Shown here piece after piece: positions 1 to 12,543 of a stretch of DNA of 64,000 bases. Source of the DNA: Neckera pumila (taxonomy: Eukaryota; Streptophyta; Bryopsida; Hypnales; Neckeraceae); assembly GCA_963969595.1 (NCBI GenBank), contig OZ018408.1, positions 24,791,371-24,855,370 of the forward strand, read 5' to 3'. Numbering within the stretch: the first letter of the stretch is position 1; every line of letters begins with the position of its first letter. Position numbers and translations under genes: made by a program. The notes beneath the pieces are model-generated. The model saw only the letters and a program-made list of their open reading frames with translations. It made no database searches and was not told where the DNA came from.

Positions 1-581
1 AATAGCATAAACAAGCGTCTTCATCTTGCACTTATCAGCACATAAGCGATCTATGAAAATCCCCCCCCAAAATAAGAAACGGAGGACGTCGAGGAAGCAT
101 ATGAGCCGCTCGATGAGCTCATTTGAGCAGGAACAGTCCAGATCAGAAAGCTGCTGGGAACACGGATGGGGAACAGCATGGGGAACAGCATGGGGAACTT
201 GAATGCGCGAGCAGGGTTTAGTGAAGCATCGACATTTGGCTTGTCTTCGACAGAACTGTAGTCAAGACACGGATTGTAACAATTGGATCAGTCTCTCCTG
301 ATGTGCAGAAAAATCACTTGTCCGCGCTCACTGCTGGGACTATTGTTTCCAACGCCAAGCGATTTTTTATTAGAGAATTTGCAGACTTGTTGGTGTCCTG
401 GAATTTAGGGTTTTAGGGTTTATTGGTAGGGTATAGGCTTCAGATAGGAAATGCTCTTTGGGAGCCAATTCTGCAATTAGCTTCTCTAAAGAAATGCAGA
501 GTTGTGTGAAATTCATGGACCCAAAGGACTAGAATCAGGAATCTGCAACTCCTGGAACTGGTATTCGGTGTCAACTGTCAA
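1..581. promoter_or_regulatory. 5' flank of the PPR gene
   Basis: This stretch lies upstream of the PPR start codon and holds no convincing gene. It contains a short tandem repeat of a 12-base unit (ggggaacagcat) near 168-200. A double telo-box-like motif, TTTAGGGTTTTAGGGTTT, lies at 404-421, about 160 bases before the ATG. Such motifs are common in plant 5' regions near transcription starts. No TATA box was assigned with confidence. Confidence 0.4.
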
Positions 582-2304
582 ATGGGACTCGGGGTTTGTA
601 GCTGGGGATTCGCAGGGGTTTATCCGAATGTAGACCTTTGCAGAAGTAGATACAGCGGCATTACGAGCGGAATTAATGATTGGGAATGGCGGAGACATGC
701 TGGATGGGAGTGTCGCTGGTCTCAGTGTAGTGTTGAAGATGCTTTTCCTAGAGGTGATGAATCAACATTTAGACGGAGGAGAAAGTTGGTTGTGACGAGT
801 GCGAGCAAAAGCAGGCGATGGGAAGCAGAGCCGCTGGTTAAGGGTAACGTAACGAGGAGAGCAATGCATATCATCAAAACGTTACGGTCCTTGAGTAATC
901 TTCAGGTGGACGAAATCGATGCAGCGTTGCAGAAGTGGGTGATTAGTATGCAGCCGAAGCGAAAGGATTGGCTTAATGTATTGAAGGAATTTGACAACAA
1001 ATTGGAGCGACTGCTCTACTTCAAGGTACAGCATCGATTTAGGGTTTTATCATTCACGTTTTCAGGGTTTAGGGTTTAGGGCTTTTGTGAAAGAACTTGA
1101 CTGTATGACTTGTTTTGTTTCCCGCTGGATTGGGTCCTTCACTCTTGAATTTGGGACATTGATTGTTTGTGTCTGGGACAGAACATCGTATTTTTAGTTT
1201 ATTAATTCCTAAGATGGATAGAGATCCACTTCTTATTTAGGGGCTTTAGGGTACGTTCTGAAGTGGTCGAGCTGAACCCTGCAGATCTCCGAATGGGGAA
1301 TTGAGCAGAGCTGGTTCGAAGCAGGTCTCCGAGACTACACCAAATTGATTGACAGGTATGGCAAGGACGGCAACGTCGTAGGAGCGGAACGGATGCTCCG
1401 TGCCATGGAAGAACGTGGTATAATTCCGGATTTGGGGACCTACACCGTGATGATAGCGGCTTATGGACGCGCCAATATGCTCTCAAGGGTTCACGAACTG
1501 GTACAGGAGCTTTCCCTCACAGGTCTGGAGCTCGACGCTGTGTTTTACAAAACATTGATCGTTGCCTACGGCAGTGCAGGATTGGTCAAGGAAGCAGAGG
1601 ATGTGTTAACCAGCATGGAGTCAGCTGAGGTCTCAGGAGGGCTGAACGCCTACCTTGCGCTACTGACTGCGTATGGAAGGCTAGGACGAGCCAGTGATGC
1701 CCAGAGAATCTTCGACCGCATGCACTTGAAGGGCTTTCGAGGGGACTTGAAAGCTTTCACAGCACTAATGGAAGCGTATACCAATGCTAAAGACTACTCC
1801 AATGCAGAGCTCATCTTTCAGAGCCTCAGAGCTGCAAGGCTTAAACCTGATGACAGAGCGCTGGGTAGCTTGATTTCTATGTATGCCAGTGCGAACATGT
1901 TGCAGAGAGTTGCGGAGGTCTTGGGGGAATTCGAGAAAGCAATTGGACCAAGTACGCTGACCTCCCTAATTGGATGGTTTGGTAAAGCTGGACTGGTGGA
2001 GGAGGCCAAAAATTGCTTTCAGGAATTGAAACGAAAAGGCTTGCCCATGTCGGACAAAGCTTTTGCGAACATGTTCGCTGCTTATGCGCGAGCTGGGGAG
2101 CTTGAACTGGCTGACAGTGTCTGGGTGGCTATTGAAGAAGACGGGATTGTATTAGATGACCGCGCGTGCAGACTCATTGTGGAAGGCCTTGTAGCGGGAC
2201 CGTTCCATGAACAGGGGCAGAAATTCTTTCTTTCAGAGTTGCAGGCCCGAGGGTGGGAACCGCCTTCGGACTTGAGAGTTGCTCTCGGGGAAGTGGTGGC
2301 TTGA
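582..2304 (+). CDS. PPR (pentatricopeptide repeat) protein, probably organellar
   Basis: Two exons are inferred, 582-1025 and 1285-2304. The join is in phase 0 (donor AAG|GTACAG, acceptor CTGCAG|ATC), giving about 487 residues. The second exon is a run of roughly nine 35-residue PPR helical repeats, with recurring patterns such as TYTVMIAAYGR, FYKTLIVAYGSAGLVKEAE and AYLALLTAYGRLGRASDAQ. The family consists of alpha-solenoid RNA-binding proteins that act mostly in plastids and mitochondria on RNA processing or translation. The layout (basic N-terminal region, then LRDYTKLIDRYGK and a P-type repeat array without E or DYW domains) resembles the Arabidopsis At1g01970 type, from memory. The first 60 residues are rich in R, S and W and could hold a transit peptide, but this is weak. 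The 259-base intron is full of TTTAGGG-type motifs. The RNA target cannot be inferred. Confidence 0.85.
1037..1082 (+). repeat. Telomere-like motifs in the PPR intron
   Basis: Within the PPR intron there is ATTTAGGGTTTTA at 1037-1049, then about two and a half TTTAGGG units at 1063-1082. Together with the motif at 404-421 these are short interstitial telomere-type repeats clustered around one gene start. Confidence 0.7.
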
Positions 2305-3682
2305 ATTTGACACATACTGGGTGGCATTCTGGGGCAATCACCCCTCTCCAATTGCACCACCTCGGGGGAACAACCTGGGTTCTTTTCACGTGCTTACAAT
2401 TTGACATGTGGGAACTGTCCAATCAGATACCCAACCTGACGGGATATGCTGGGAATGTGCACTTACAGAGTGTGCAATTAGAGAGGGGTGAGTCTTGCTC
2501 AGCACATTGCTTGGGACCATGCCTTAATTCCTTATGTACATTGAATGAATCAATTGCAGCATTTCAGCACGGACTAGTGCATCCTACAGAAAATTGCTGT
2601 GCATCGGAATTATTACTGGTACCATACTGCTCTTATTGGTTGTTTTCTACCACTTTTGCAAGCCATGGGGTATCAATGTGTTGCCATAAATTTCTGGAAT
2701 TGTGCTTGCCAGGAAGGAAAGAAGTGCACGTAAACCCACAATGGATGGAACTGACCACGTAGTATGTAACCCCGTGGTTCACGAGTCTCTTTCAACCGTT
2801 CGGAAATTACACACCTGATCCAACACATCCTCATGTCACTCTTCGATTCGAAGCACCCATAACATTGTTAACCGAGCGACTGCATTCCCTCTGACATGAG
2901 GTATAATCCCCCCTGGATGCCTGGGGGGGAAATTTTAGTTATATTTGAGTACATCCCATTGGTTTGGGCATCCCTGTAGCTCTGACAAGACTACATCAGC
3001 GAATGGGGGGGTCCTGTTATGGGGGGAGCAAAAGGGACCCCCCCGCTGAAGGTTAATAATGTCATGCCTCGAATGTTCGACCTCTCGATTTTTTGGAGTT
3101 ATGTTAAGAAATTGTGTGTAGACACTAGCTCCCAGTCGAATTCTGGAACGCAGTTCTGAACTTGCTTTTTTTCTGTGGGCCAGCTCTGACATAGTGTTGA
3201 GCATACGTCAAAAGAGAAGGACATTGCGAACGAAAAGCTACAAAAAGAGTACGGGCAAGCCACTCCGACTCTGCTTCATCAGAATCTAGAACAAAACAAA
3301 GAAACTTGACCCAATTCATTGAACATGCACCCAGGTCTCCCGAAGGCCAGGAGATTCCAACTGAGACCTATGTAGAAACAGTTTTCTCATCCATCCAACA
3401 TTCCCCGACTTCGAGCTGCAGTTCCGAGCCCTCACTTTGGCGAGCGCCTCCTGCTGGCCAAGTGGCTCCCATCGAATCTAACTTACTTGTCAGCATTCCT
3501 CGCGTTTGAATCATACGACATCGCACCTTCCGCGATCACCAGGAACCATCATCTGCACAAGAGATTCTCGCAAACTGAGTTTGTGTTCAACGAATTTTGG
3601 AGTTTGATTCGGGCTGTTAGGTTTGTCAAGTTTGGAGATCAGACGGGAATTCGCAGGGAGTTCTTCTTGCAGAGGAGGAGCG
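2305..3682. other. Intergenic region between PPR and HACL genes
   Basis: This holds the PPR 3' UTR, spacer and the HACL 5' UTR. No further coding region could be supported; the open frames here have no family resemblance. Two G/C runs form small inverted repeats: one around 2906-2930, and one near 3005-3045 where GGGGGGTCC pairs with GGACCCCCC. A CT-rich stretch precedes the HACL start. Confidence 0.5.
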
Positions 3683-6110
3683 ATGGCGGGCGGCAAAGTG
3701 GATGGCAATCTGCTGGCAGCTCGCGCTTTCGCGCGAATGGGCGTGGAGCAGATGTTCGGCGTGGTGGGCATCCCAGTGACCTCTTTCGCAACTTCTTGTG
3801 TGCGCGAGGGCGTGCGCTTCATCGCGTTTCACAACGAGCAATCAGCTGGGTACGCCGCGAGCGCCGCGGGCTACTTAACAGGCAAACCCGGCGTGCTCTT
3901 GACAGTCTCAGGACCCGGTTGCGTCCACGGCTTAGCAGGTCTCAGCAACGCCTGCATCAACACATGGCCGATGATTCTCGTTTCGGGATCCAGCGTCCAA
4001 TCCGACATCGGCAAAGGCGATTTCCAGGAGCTCGATCAAGTCGAGATCGTGAAGCCTTTTGCGAAGTACGCCGGGAAAGCGCATTCCATTTCGGAGATTC
4101 CTAAAGTGGTAGCCGAAGCCGTCGCCGCGTCAGTCAGTGGTCGTCCTGGTGGCGCCTACGTCGACTTACCTTCGGATGTTCTTCACGAAGAAGTCTCTGA
4201 GGCGGAAGCTTCCCAATTGCTCGCCGATTTGAAACCCTACATTCCCCTGTTTGCACAGAATTCGACAACACTCCCCGCAGCTGCACCCGAGATCACCGAA
4301 GCGGCTTCACTTCTCCGTAATGCGAAGCGGCCGTTGGTGGTTTTCGGCAAAGGCGCGGCGTATTCCCGCGCGGAAGGCGCTATTCAAACCCTAGTCGAGT
4401 CCACCGGAATTCCTTTCTTAGCTACTCCCATGGGCAAGGGTTTGTTACCCGACGCGCATCCCTTATCCGCCGCAGCCGCGCGTTCTCTCGCCTTAAGCGA
4501 AGCCGACGTTGCGCTCATCGTCGGCGCGCGCTTGAATTGGCTGCTCCACTTCGGGGAGTCTCCCAAATGGTCCCCCACCGTGAAATTCATCCTCATCGAC
4601 GTCTCCCCCGAAGAACTTACCTTCCGGAAACCGGCGATTGGGTTACTAGGGGACGCCGACGTCGTGGTGAAGCAATTGAACAAGGAGATCAAAGACCAGC
4701 CGTTTGCGTTAGGGGAGAAGCATGAGTGGGTGCAGAAGATTAAGGCGAAGGTGCAAGCGAATGTGACCAAGATGGCGCCGTCGCTCAACAAGGAGGTCGT
4801 GCCCTTCAATTTCTTGACGCCAATGCGGATTATAAGAGATGCGATCCTCGCAGTGGGATCTCCAGCTCCGATTTTAGTTTCGGAAGGGGCGAATACGATG
4901 GATGTGGGGAGGTCGGTGTTGGAGCAGACGGAGCCGAGGACAAGGTTGGATGCAGGGACGTGGGGGACAATGGGAGTGGGACTGGGGTATTGCATTGCGG
5001 CGGCGGTGACGAACCCGGAGAAGCTGGTGGTGGCGGTGGAGGGAGACTCGGGGTTCGGGTTTAGTGGACTGGAAGTGGAGGTATGCAAATCAAGCTTGGG
5101 CGGTTGCTGTTGTGTGCAATTGTGTTTGCATTTGTGGGCAATTGCAAAATTCGTGCAGAGACAAGATGTGTATTTGTGACACATTTGCATTTGTGATATA
5201 TCTTATCTCTGCACGAATTGCCAATCTGAATTTCCTCTTGTTTGGAAATCGCCTCTTATTGGAGAGTGCAAGTGTGACACTTGCACTCTGACACCTTCTA
5301 TTTAACAATCCTCACTTATCGTGGAATCTAATTCTGTTATGGAAGATATGCAAGTACTTTTACAGTACTTATCAATACATAGCCAGACCTCATTACGAAC
5401 ACCTTCTCTAATATCATGCTCTTTGCTCTCTCACCAAACTGTTAGGGAATGGACGCACTTAGCTCCAAATTCACTCCGTACTCTCATTTATGACACTGTT
5501 CTTTCCAAATAAGTTGCAGAAAAAATATGTGTTAGACAGGAGTTCGACAAGCATGAAAAGCGGTCTAGACCATATTTCTAACTCCTATGACCTAATTTCT
5601 TCTTTACTGCCATATTTACATGGAACACTAGTGATTGTCGTATTTCTTACAGAATATTTAATCTTGTGCATGAATGAGAGTTGGTTGTATTTTTATGCTC
5701 TTGTTTGTAATATCTGTGGAAGATCATTTCTATACGAAAGCTTATGCCGTTCATTCAAGCGCAATTGTTCTCATGATCCTTCCGCCCTCTCGCAGACACT
5801 GGTCCGGTACAAGTTACCGGTGGTGGTGATCATCTTCAACAACGGTGGAGTTTACGGTGGAGACCGTCGCCCTCCGGAAGACCTCGTCGGTCCTCACAAA
5901 GACGACCCTGCTCCCACGTCGTTCGTCCCTGGCGCTCGCTACGACTTAGTCATAGAAGCCTTTGGTGGGAAGGGGTACCTTGTGGCCAACCCTGCAGAGC
6001 TCAAGGCGGCATTAAAAGAATCTTTTTCAGCAAGGAAACCTGCCGTTATCAATGTGACCATTGATCCCTACGCTGGTTCTGAAAGTGGTCGGATGGGCCA
6101 CAGAAATTAA
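3683..6110 (+). CDS. HACL: 2-hydroxyacyl-CoA lyase / oxalyl-CoA decarboxylase family, ThDP enzyme
   Basis: Two exons, 3683-5080 and 5796-6110, join in phase 0 (GTGGAG|GTATGC, CGCAG|ACACTG) to give 570 residues, close to the about 572 of the plant family. The enzyme uses thiamine diphosphate to cleave 2-hydroxyacyl-CoA to an aldehyde and formyl-CoA, and relatives decarboxylate oxalyl-CoA; the plant enzyme is considered peroxisomal. Visible signatures are the catalytic glutamate in HNEQSAGYAA (Glu52), the central domain with VVFGKGAAYSRAEG, and the ThDP/Mg motif GDSGFGFS (from Gly454) running to FNNGGVYGG (Asn481/482). The exon boundary falls inside that ThDP motif. The C-terminus is GRMGHRN, which is not a canonical PTS1 tripeptide. 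The start was chosen as the ATG just before MAGGKVDGN; an upstream in-frame extension from 3623 is not conserved-looking. Substrate preference (2-hydroxyacyl-CoA or oxalyl-CoA) cannot be read from sequence alone. Confidence 0.93.
5148..5289. repeat. Two hairpins in the HACL intron
   Basis: The 715-base HACL intron contains an inverted repeat with 19-base arms at 5148-5166 and 5201-5219 (one mismatch, core TTCGTGCAGAGA). A second, near-perfect palindrome lies at 5263-5289, with 12-base arms AGAGTGCAAGTG around TGA. The rest of the intron is unremarkable AT-rich DNA. Confidence 0.75.
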
Positions 6111-6915
6111 ATGACAACCCAGGCTCTTCAAATTCAGTGAAGAAGCTCTTGAATCTGTTATTTATTTATTTTACATTGTTGATGGTACTCCTTTGAAATT
6201 GTCATCCTGAGCAGCAGCATTTAGAAGTTGTCCGTTGTGAGTGTCATTGCATTTGTATAGGCCTGTATAGTTAAGCTTGACTGATCAGATGCTCACTGCT
6301 CTTGGAATTGTAATGTTTGTGCAAGTGAACCGATTTGATCGAGAGAAATTAGGTCGTAGTGGAGGGGTTCAGAATAATTGAAAGTTTGTTGACCTCTTGG
6401 CTTGTCCACAGCACACGAATGGATGAGGATCTCTGATTTGGCAGCCGAAATTGCTATTTGTCTGCAGATATTGCTCTTTTCCGTGTGCCGCAAGGTATCA
6501 TATATGAGAAGCAAGTGCAATGTCTCTTTGGGTTGCAAAGTCGGTGAGAGTTGACTTTCTTGTGGTGAGATAAAAATTTGGAAATTCCAAGTCAAATTGC
6601 AGAGTTCGACCAGTGAAATTGTACAATGCATGGCACTTTTGTTCATGATTTGCATTCTTCCAACTAAGAATTTGACTGTATGTGTTAACTGACTGTATGT
6701 GTCTGTATGTAGTGAAATTTGTTGTAAATAGTTGAAACTACTCTATAGGACTACTTGAAATATAATTGTTTGCACAGTACAGTGAACCATGCATTTTGAA
6801 CATGTACATTGAGAAAACCACCTTTTAAAGGCAGTAACTATCTTGGACAAAAAGAAGACTTGCTAGATGAATCCATTAGAAGTCCATAGAATCTTGAGAC
6901 TTTTTAGGACCATAC

Positions 6916-7185
6916 AAATTACTTAAAAACAAAGCAACCCAGCAAAGTGGATGCTTGCACCTGAAGCAATTTTAGGGCATTGTTTTTCAATTGAAACAAT
7001 TTATATTAAGGAAAAAAGAAGAATTACTTGAAAACAAAGCAATCTAGTAAAAGAGGTTGCTTGCAACTCAAGTGATTTTAGAAAGAAGAAAAATTACTTG
7101 GAAACAAGGCAATCTAGCAAAGCGGTTGCTTGTAACTCAAGTAATTTTAGAAAGAAGAAGAATTACTTGAAAACAAATTTAGTTG
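6916..7185. repeat. Tandem repeat, about 70-base unit
   Basis: The motif AATTACTTGAAAACAAAGCA recurs at 6917, 7022, 7092 and 7161. Two full units of about 69-70 bases, each ending in AGTRATTTTAGAAAGAAGA, sit between a diverged first unit and a partial last unit. Confidence 0.75.
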
Positions 7186-9114
7186 AATGTGCATCTGCAA
7201 TTCACTTTGAATCATTTTTGTTGGTATGAATTTCCTTTTCCAAGTAATTGATCTGAATTAAAAAAATTTGAGGGTACTTATGGATTTGTTGTCTAATCAT
7301 AGAATGTCTAAACTCATCTCCTTTTAATTGAGCCCTTGGCAATGAACTAAGGTAATTAGCCCACTAAATGTCCAAATGCTATTGTAGAAATCTAGAAAAT
7401 GCACCCTTTTATAGTATTGCTTTCAACCAATGACAAACATCCTTCAATAGTTTGAATGAGCAATTGCAATTCATGTTTTGGGTGACAATAATGGAGTCAC
7501 TGAGCAACTACATAGGAACTTCTATCTTTTGAGTGCAAATCCATTACAAAAATAAACTCTTTTAGCCTTGATTTTGTGTCTAATTCAAAAAATATTGTAG
7601 TTGCTTTTGGTGATGATTATGGATGCATTTGCAAGGGGGATAGCTGAGAGACTCCTTAAAGCCATTTGGATAGTACACTTCAAAAATTCATAAGAAATTC
7701 ATGGTTCTTGTCAAAAAAAACATAGTTTTAACTGCTCTTGCCTTTTTGTACATTTATCTTTATAAAATGGAAAAATTAAAAAACTTCAATCATGTGAAGT
7801 GGGCAAAAACCCTAAACCTAATTACACTCACTTTAATATAACTAAGCGTTCAAGATTGTCATATACTCATTGTCTAGAATTTTTATAAATAGAATCTTTC
7901 ATTTTTGTCCAATTTTTATATTGGATGGCGTCTTCTAGAGTGCATTTTTTGTTTTTGATTTTAATAAAAACTTTGCTATGTGATTGTGCATATAATCAGC
8001 AATTGGATGACTTTGAAAGGGCCTACATGATAAAAAAAAAAGATGTATTTTTTAATCTAATTCTTTTTGCAAAAGGTGACTAAATACATATTTTGATAAA
8101 GGTATTGAATACTCCTTATTGTGGTGTTTTTTACTCTTCTATATAAGAAGATGCTTGATCCATGGATCACTATATAGTGTATTTTGACATCTTTGAGGTT
8201 CTTGCTCTTCATATGAATTTGTGTAATGAAAATGATCTTTTTTGAATTTGATACCAACTAGTGAAATGAATCTTATGAGGTTTATTTCCTACTTCAATTT
8301 GGAAATTTGGAAAACTCCTAAAATTCAATATTTATTGCAATTTAAACTTTAGACCTATTACCATAGACAGTTGATATGAAATTTTAAAATGACACCATAA
8401 GTGTTTTGCTATGATGTTGTTAACTATCAAATATACTTGTGGAGAATTTTTTAGATTTTTAAGAATATTTGTATAAATTTAATTTTACTTTTTTCTTAAA
8501 AATTCAATGTAATTTCAAATTTTCACCAAAAAAATTTGAAGTCTTAAGACATATAGAAGATATGTGATTTTATATCTTGGAAAATGAAAAAGAAAATTTC
8601 AATCATATATAGTTGTAAAATGGGGTTATAAACAACCATGAACTTTGAAGTTTGAAAAAGTAGTCATAGGTCCATCCTTTTAAGATTAAGCATATACTAT
8701 GGCTAGCGTAAATCAAGAATATGTTCATTCAAGGTCTTATCTCATGTCTTATCTCAAGGTTAAGTCAGTATGAGTGACACCTAGAGTACATTCCTCTATT
8801 AGGAGGGAGACTTATGCTAACTACATCAAAAAATTCAAAACTACATGTGAAGGTAGTAAATAATTTTTGATGTATCGATTGTTTTTAAGAGAGGAAGTAA
8901 GCAATTGTAAGTAAACTAGGTACATGGCATATATCTTGTGAATAACTTAGATGGTATTTATAGAGTTTAGTGGTTTGTGGAAATTTATATTCTTGTTGAT
9001 AGTGTACTGAAATATGGAGGTTCATGAAGGATTGGGAGGGATTGGTTCTTTTCTAAACAACATTTCTGTAGTAAAATGTATTTGGAGTATTTGATAGCAT
9101 AATTGTTGATGATG

Positions 9115-9960
9115 TTACCCCCTAAAGGACCAAGGCATTTTCTGCTCGAAAACCACTCAAAACTGCCATGCCTGCTGCGATCACCCAAAAAAACAAAAAT
9201 AACATTTTTTTAGAATCTAACTAAGGATATTATACTTTACTTGTCTTTGATCATGTAGTAAAAATTTCTTAAAGTTTGATTGTATAGATTAGAAGATATT
9301 AACTTTTGAAGTTAGAAAAATAAATTTTTTGAATGCTAACCTGCAATGTTAGATGATTTTGACTACCATTTGTGGAAGTTTTTGCACTATGGACCATAAA
9401 TTTTACATTCTTTTTGTTGAACATTTGAGTTTAGAGTCAGAAAAAAAAATTCAAATTATAAAACTTGATATTCAATCATTAAAAATTTGTTAAGTAGAAG
9501 TAGGTTCAAGATTGAATAAAACACTAAATTATTAATAGCTCTCAAATGGAGTTGAAACATCATAATTCCAGTGGTGAAACTCTTCTTGAAAACAAACTTC
9601 ACCTATCAAAAAAAAATTGAAAAAATTTGAAAATTGCATTCAAAAATGAATTATATTAATTGTTTTTTTGAAGAAGATGCTTAGATTGCCCAAAAAGCAA
9701 GATTGTTCATAACTTCCCATTATTTGTCAAAATAAATGAATCAAAGCTTCAAATGTAGACAAAATCATAATCTTTTAGAAAAAAATCAAAAATTAAATTT
9801 TTTTATTTTATTTTATTTTATTTTGTTTTGCTCGGCAAACTGCCTTTAGGACTTAGGATGGCATAACTTTTGCTCCCAAGCACCAATTGAAATAAAAAAT
9901 ATATTCTTAGAAAGCTAATATAAAAATTTCTTTAAGTGACTAGATGAATGGAATCATGTA
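9115..9960 (-). mobile_element. TTAA-family element, copy F (one end degraded)
   Basis: The left end reads TTACCCCCTAAAGGACCAAG and the interior matches copies C and D. Shared features include CCACTCAAAACTGCCATG near the end, an AATTCAAATTATAAAACTTG-like middle, and GCATAACTTTTGCTCCCAAG near the right. The right terminal repeat is not recognisable, so the right boundary is approximate. The minus sign means it is reversed relative to copies A and B. No coding capacity was seen. Confidence 0.55.
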
Positions 9961-10889
9961 AGTAGTGCCTGCAATGTGTGATCTTAGGACTATGAGTGAA
10001 TTATTGTTCCTTCTAATGTTCTAAATGTCATGTATGAGGGATGTATATTTTTTTAATTTAGTTTGTTTAGATTCATATGAGAATTGGTCATTACAAAATG
10101 TGAATTTTATAAATTGGATTTAATGTTGTAGATGGTGTGTGTTGGGTGGGAGGTCATTGAATGGTATACAGTTACGTATTCCCATAATCTCTAGACATAG
10201 TTTGGAATCAAAATTATATCGAGGTGGATTTGAGCAAGTACAAATATTGTGCCAACTTGGAACAATTTGTTTTGGTAGCATGTCTTCAAAAACCCCTACT
10301 TTCATGAATGTGTAGCAACATTGGAGGTGGGATAGGTGATTAATAGTTTTTGAATTTCTTGTTTTATCTTTGTTGTGATTGGATTTTAAGAGTTTTGATG
10401 TGAGGTTTAAAATACCAAAGGAAGACATGAGTCCCCGTGTCTCTTTGGTTGAGGTTGCAAAATGAACAAATAATGTTTGAATATTCTATAGGCCCGTCAA
10501 AAAAAAGGTTTTCTTGCAAAGCTCACATATTGTCGATATTAGCTTCTAGTAAGTTTTTTGGGGGGGCATATGAGATAGTAGGATTAGTCCGGAAGCTATT
10601 TGAAAGTTTAGAGTCTATCCTAGGGTTGTTGCTAATACTAGTGAAGTGAGATGTTGGATGGTTTAGGTGGGATTTTTGTGAGATGTATATTGGTTATTTA
10701 TATTAAGCACTACATTGAAATGATTATTTAGTATGGTCTAAATTATATATCACAAGATCATACTATTCAAACCTAGTTGCAATGGTATTGTTCTTAGACT
10801 TGGGATATTAATTCTCATGTCGACTAAGCTTAATTATCCATCCATACTAAATAAACATTTTGGTTGCACCGTATTTAGGATTGCTTTTA

Positions 10890-11530
10890 TAATTGCTTTT
10901 GTCTTTTGACACTCTCAGCCCATGCACATGGTCAAGAAACAATGACAAACTGCCAGAGTATGCTGGGTTCCGCCTGGCGTGCTGGCGATTTTTGCCCTTG
11001 CGGATTTGGCCATCGCTAAGCGTGGTGGAGCTTGAGAGTTTACTGCGCCAGGTGAAAGTTTACCCCTGGCCCTTCTCTTCTTCTCGCACCTCTTGAGAAG
11101 CTTAGGTCCCGTGCAGCTCCCGGGTTTTATGGAATTTTTTTTTTACTAATGAAGAGCTTGGCACGGCAAGGCGTAGCTGGGTTGTGGCTGGGCGCTGAGC
11201 CCGCGCACATGCTTGTTTTTGTGGTGGGTGCTGGTGGTGGATGGCGGGTTCCGCCTGGCGAGGTGGCGGAATTCAGCCTAGCAAGAATGGCCCCGCGCAC
11301 ATGCCAACATTTCGTGGCGAGTGCTGGCGGTTTTGGGCGGAGTCAAGCCTGCGCCAGGCGGTTTTGGAACTGGTGGATTTGGACCAGGGCACATGCCAAC
11401 TTAGCGCCTTGCCATCCGCCTAGCCAGGTGGTGGATCGCCACAGGTTGATTCGGAATTGCCGGGCGAATGGCGTTGGCTGAAGGATCACTTCACGCATTT
11501 GATCTCACCCCCGCCACGCCACCCCAGGGG
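10890..11530. repeat. GC-rich patch with repeated TGGCGAGGTGGCGG-type motifs
   Basis: This GC-rich block stands out from its AT-rich surroundings. It contains several self-complementary motifs such as CCGCCTGGCGAGGTGGCGG and repeated GCGCACATGC. Motifs of the same kind recur at 15290-15640, which suggests two copies of one repeat. No protein family was recognised in the open frames across it. Confidence 0.5.
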
Positions 11531-11670
11531 AAAATATACAGTTGAAAGTCAGATTTTTCATATTGAAATTGAAGTTTAAAAAAAATTTAGAACATATTTA
11601 TGTACCTTGTGCTACAACCAAAATAAAAGTAATATAAATTTTCTAATTTTTCTAATTCAAAAATAAATTT

Positions 11671-11960
11671 TTAATGCACAAAGAAGTGCAAGGGCGTTGT
11701 TGTGGTGTGAGAAGTTTTGTACCAATAGAATTCAAAATAGAAAGTTTTGTGCGCAAAGGAGTGTAATGGTTTTGTTTAGTGGCGTTTGGACTTGCAAAAT
11801 GAAAGTAATGTTTTTTCTAAAATAGAACATTTTTTAATCCAATTTCTTAATTTTAAAAAATACATAACTTTCACACATAGGTCCAAACGCCACAAAACGA
11901 ATACAAATAGAAAGCTCTAAGCATGAAGGAGTGCAGGGGCTTTGTTTTGTAGCATTTGAT
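11671..11960. repeat. Dispersed repeat with GTGGCGTTTGGA motif
   Basis: Several diverged copies of a unit resembling AAAGCTCTAAGCATGAAGGA, GTGCAAGGGC and TTTGTTTTGTGGCGTTTGGA lie here in both orientations. The same unit occurs at 56035-56290 and 57760-57845, so it is a dispersed low-copy family. Confidence 0.55.
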
Positions 11961-12543
11961 TAACATGGATGCATTGGTTCCTTTCTATGAATTGAACAAG
12001 AAGCCCCAACATGTAACCACTTTATCAATTTTCTTTAATAGTAACTGCACAAAATCAAATTGAACATGGTGAATATGGTTGATATTACTGAACAATATCA
12101 CTTATGGATTGAAAGATTATAATATTGGATTATGATGGTGTTCAAATTGTGAAATTAATTTTATGGATGATATCAAATCTTTCAATCCTCATTTGATATG
12201 TCAAATTTTAAGAATTGGTCACCATAAATATTTGAAGTGTAATTCTAGCATTGTGATTATAAAAATGAATAATTATGATTTTTCTATTGAACATTGCCTA
12301 CAAGGGTGTCCATTGTCTGTCTTAATTTTACAGTGTTCAGTGTTTTTGGAAAGGAGCCTAAAATACACATTATTCTGGAGAAAAAATTGCATTAGAAAAT
12401 AATTTGAAAAAATTGTAGAGTACATTTTGAGAAGCCCTAAATTGATTTGGATTATGCATAAAATTCCCACTAACCTCATTTTTTTTTAGATTTGGCATGA
12501 GAAAAGAAGTTTGAAAGACTTCAATAATCAAAGCATTCATGGA

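Noticed and set aside
3487..4104. Arg/Ser-rich 205-codon frame overlapping HACL
   Set aside because: It is an out-of-frame shadow of the GC-rich HACL exon 1.
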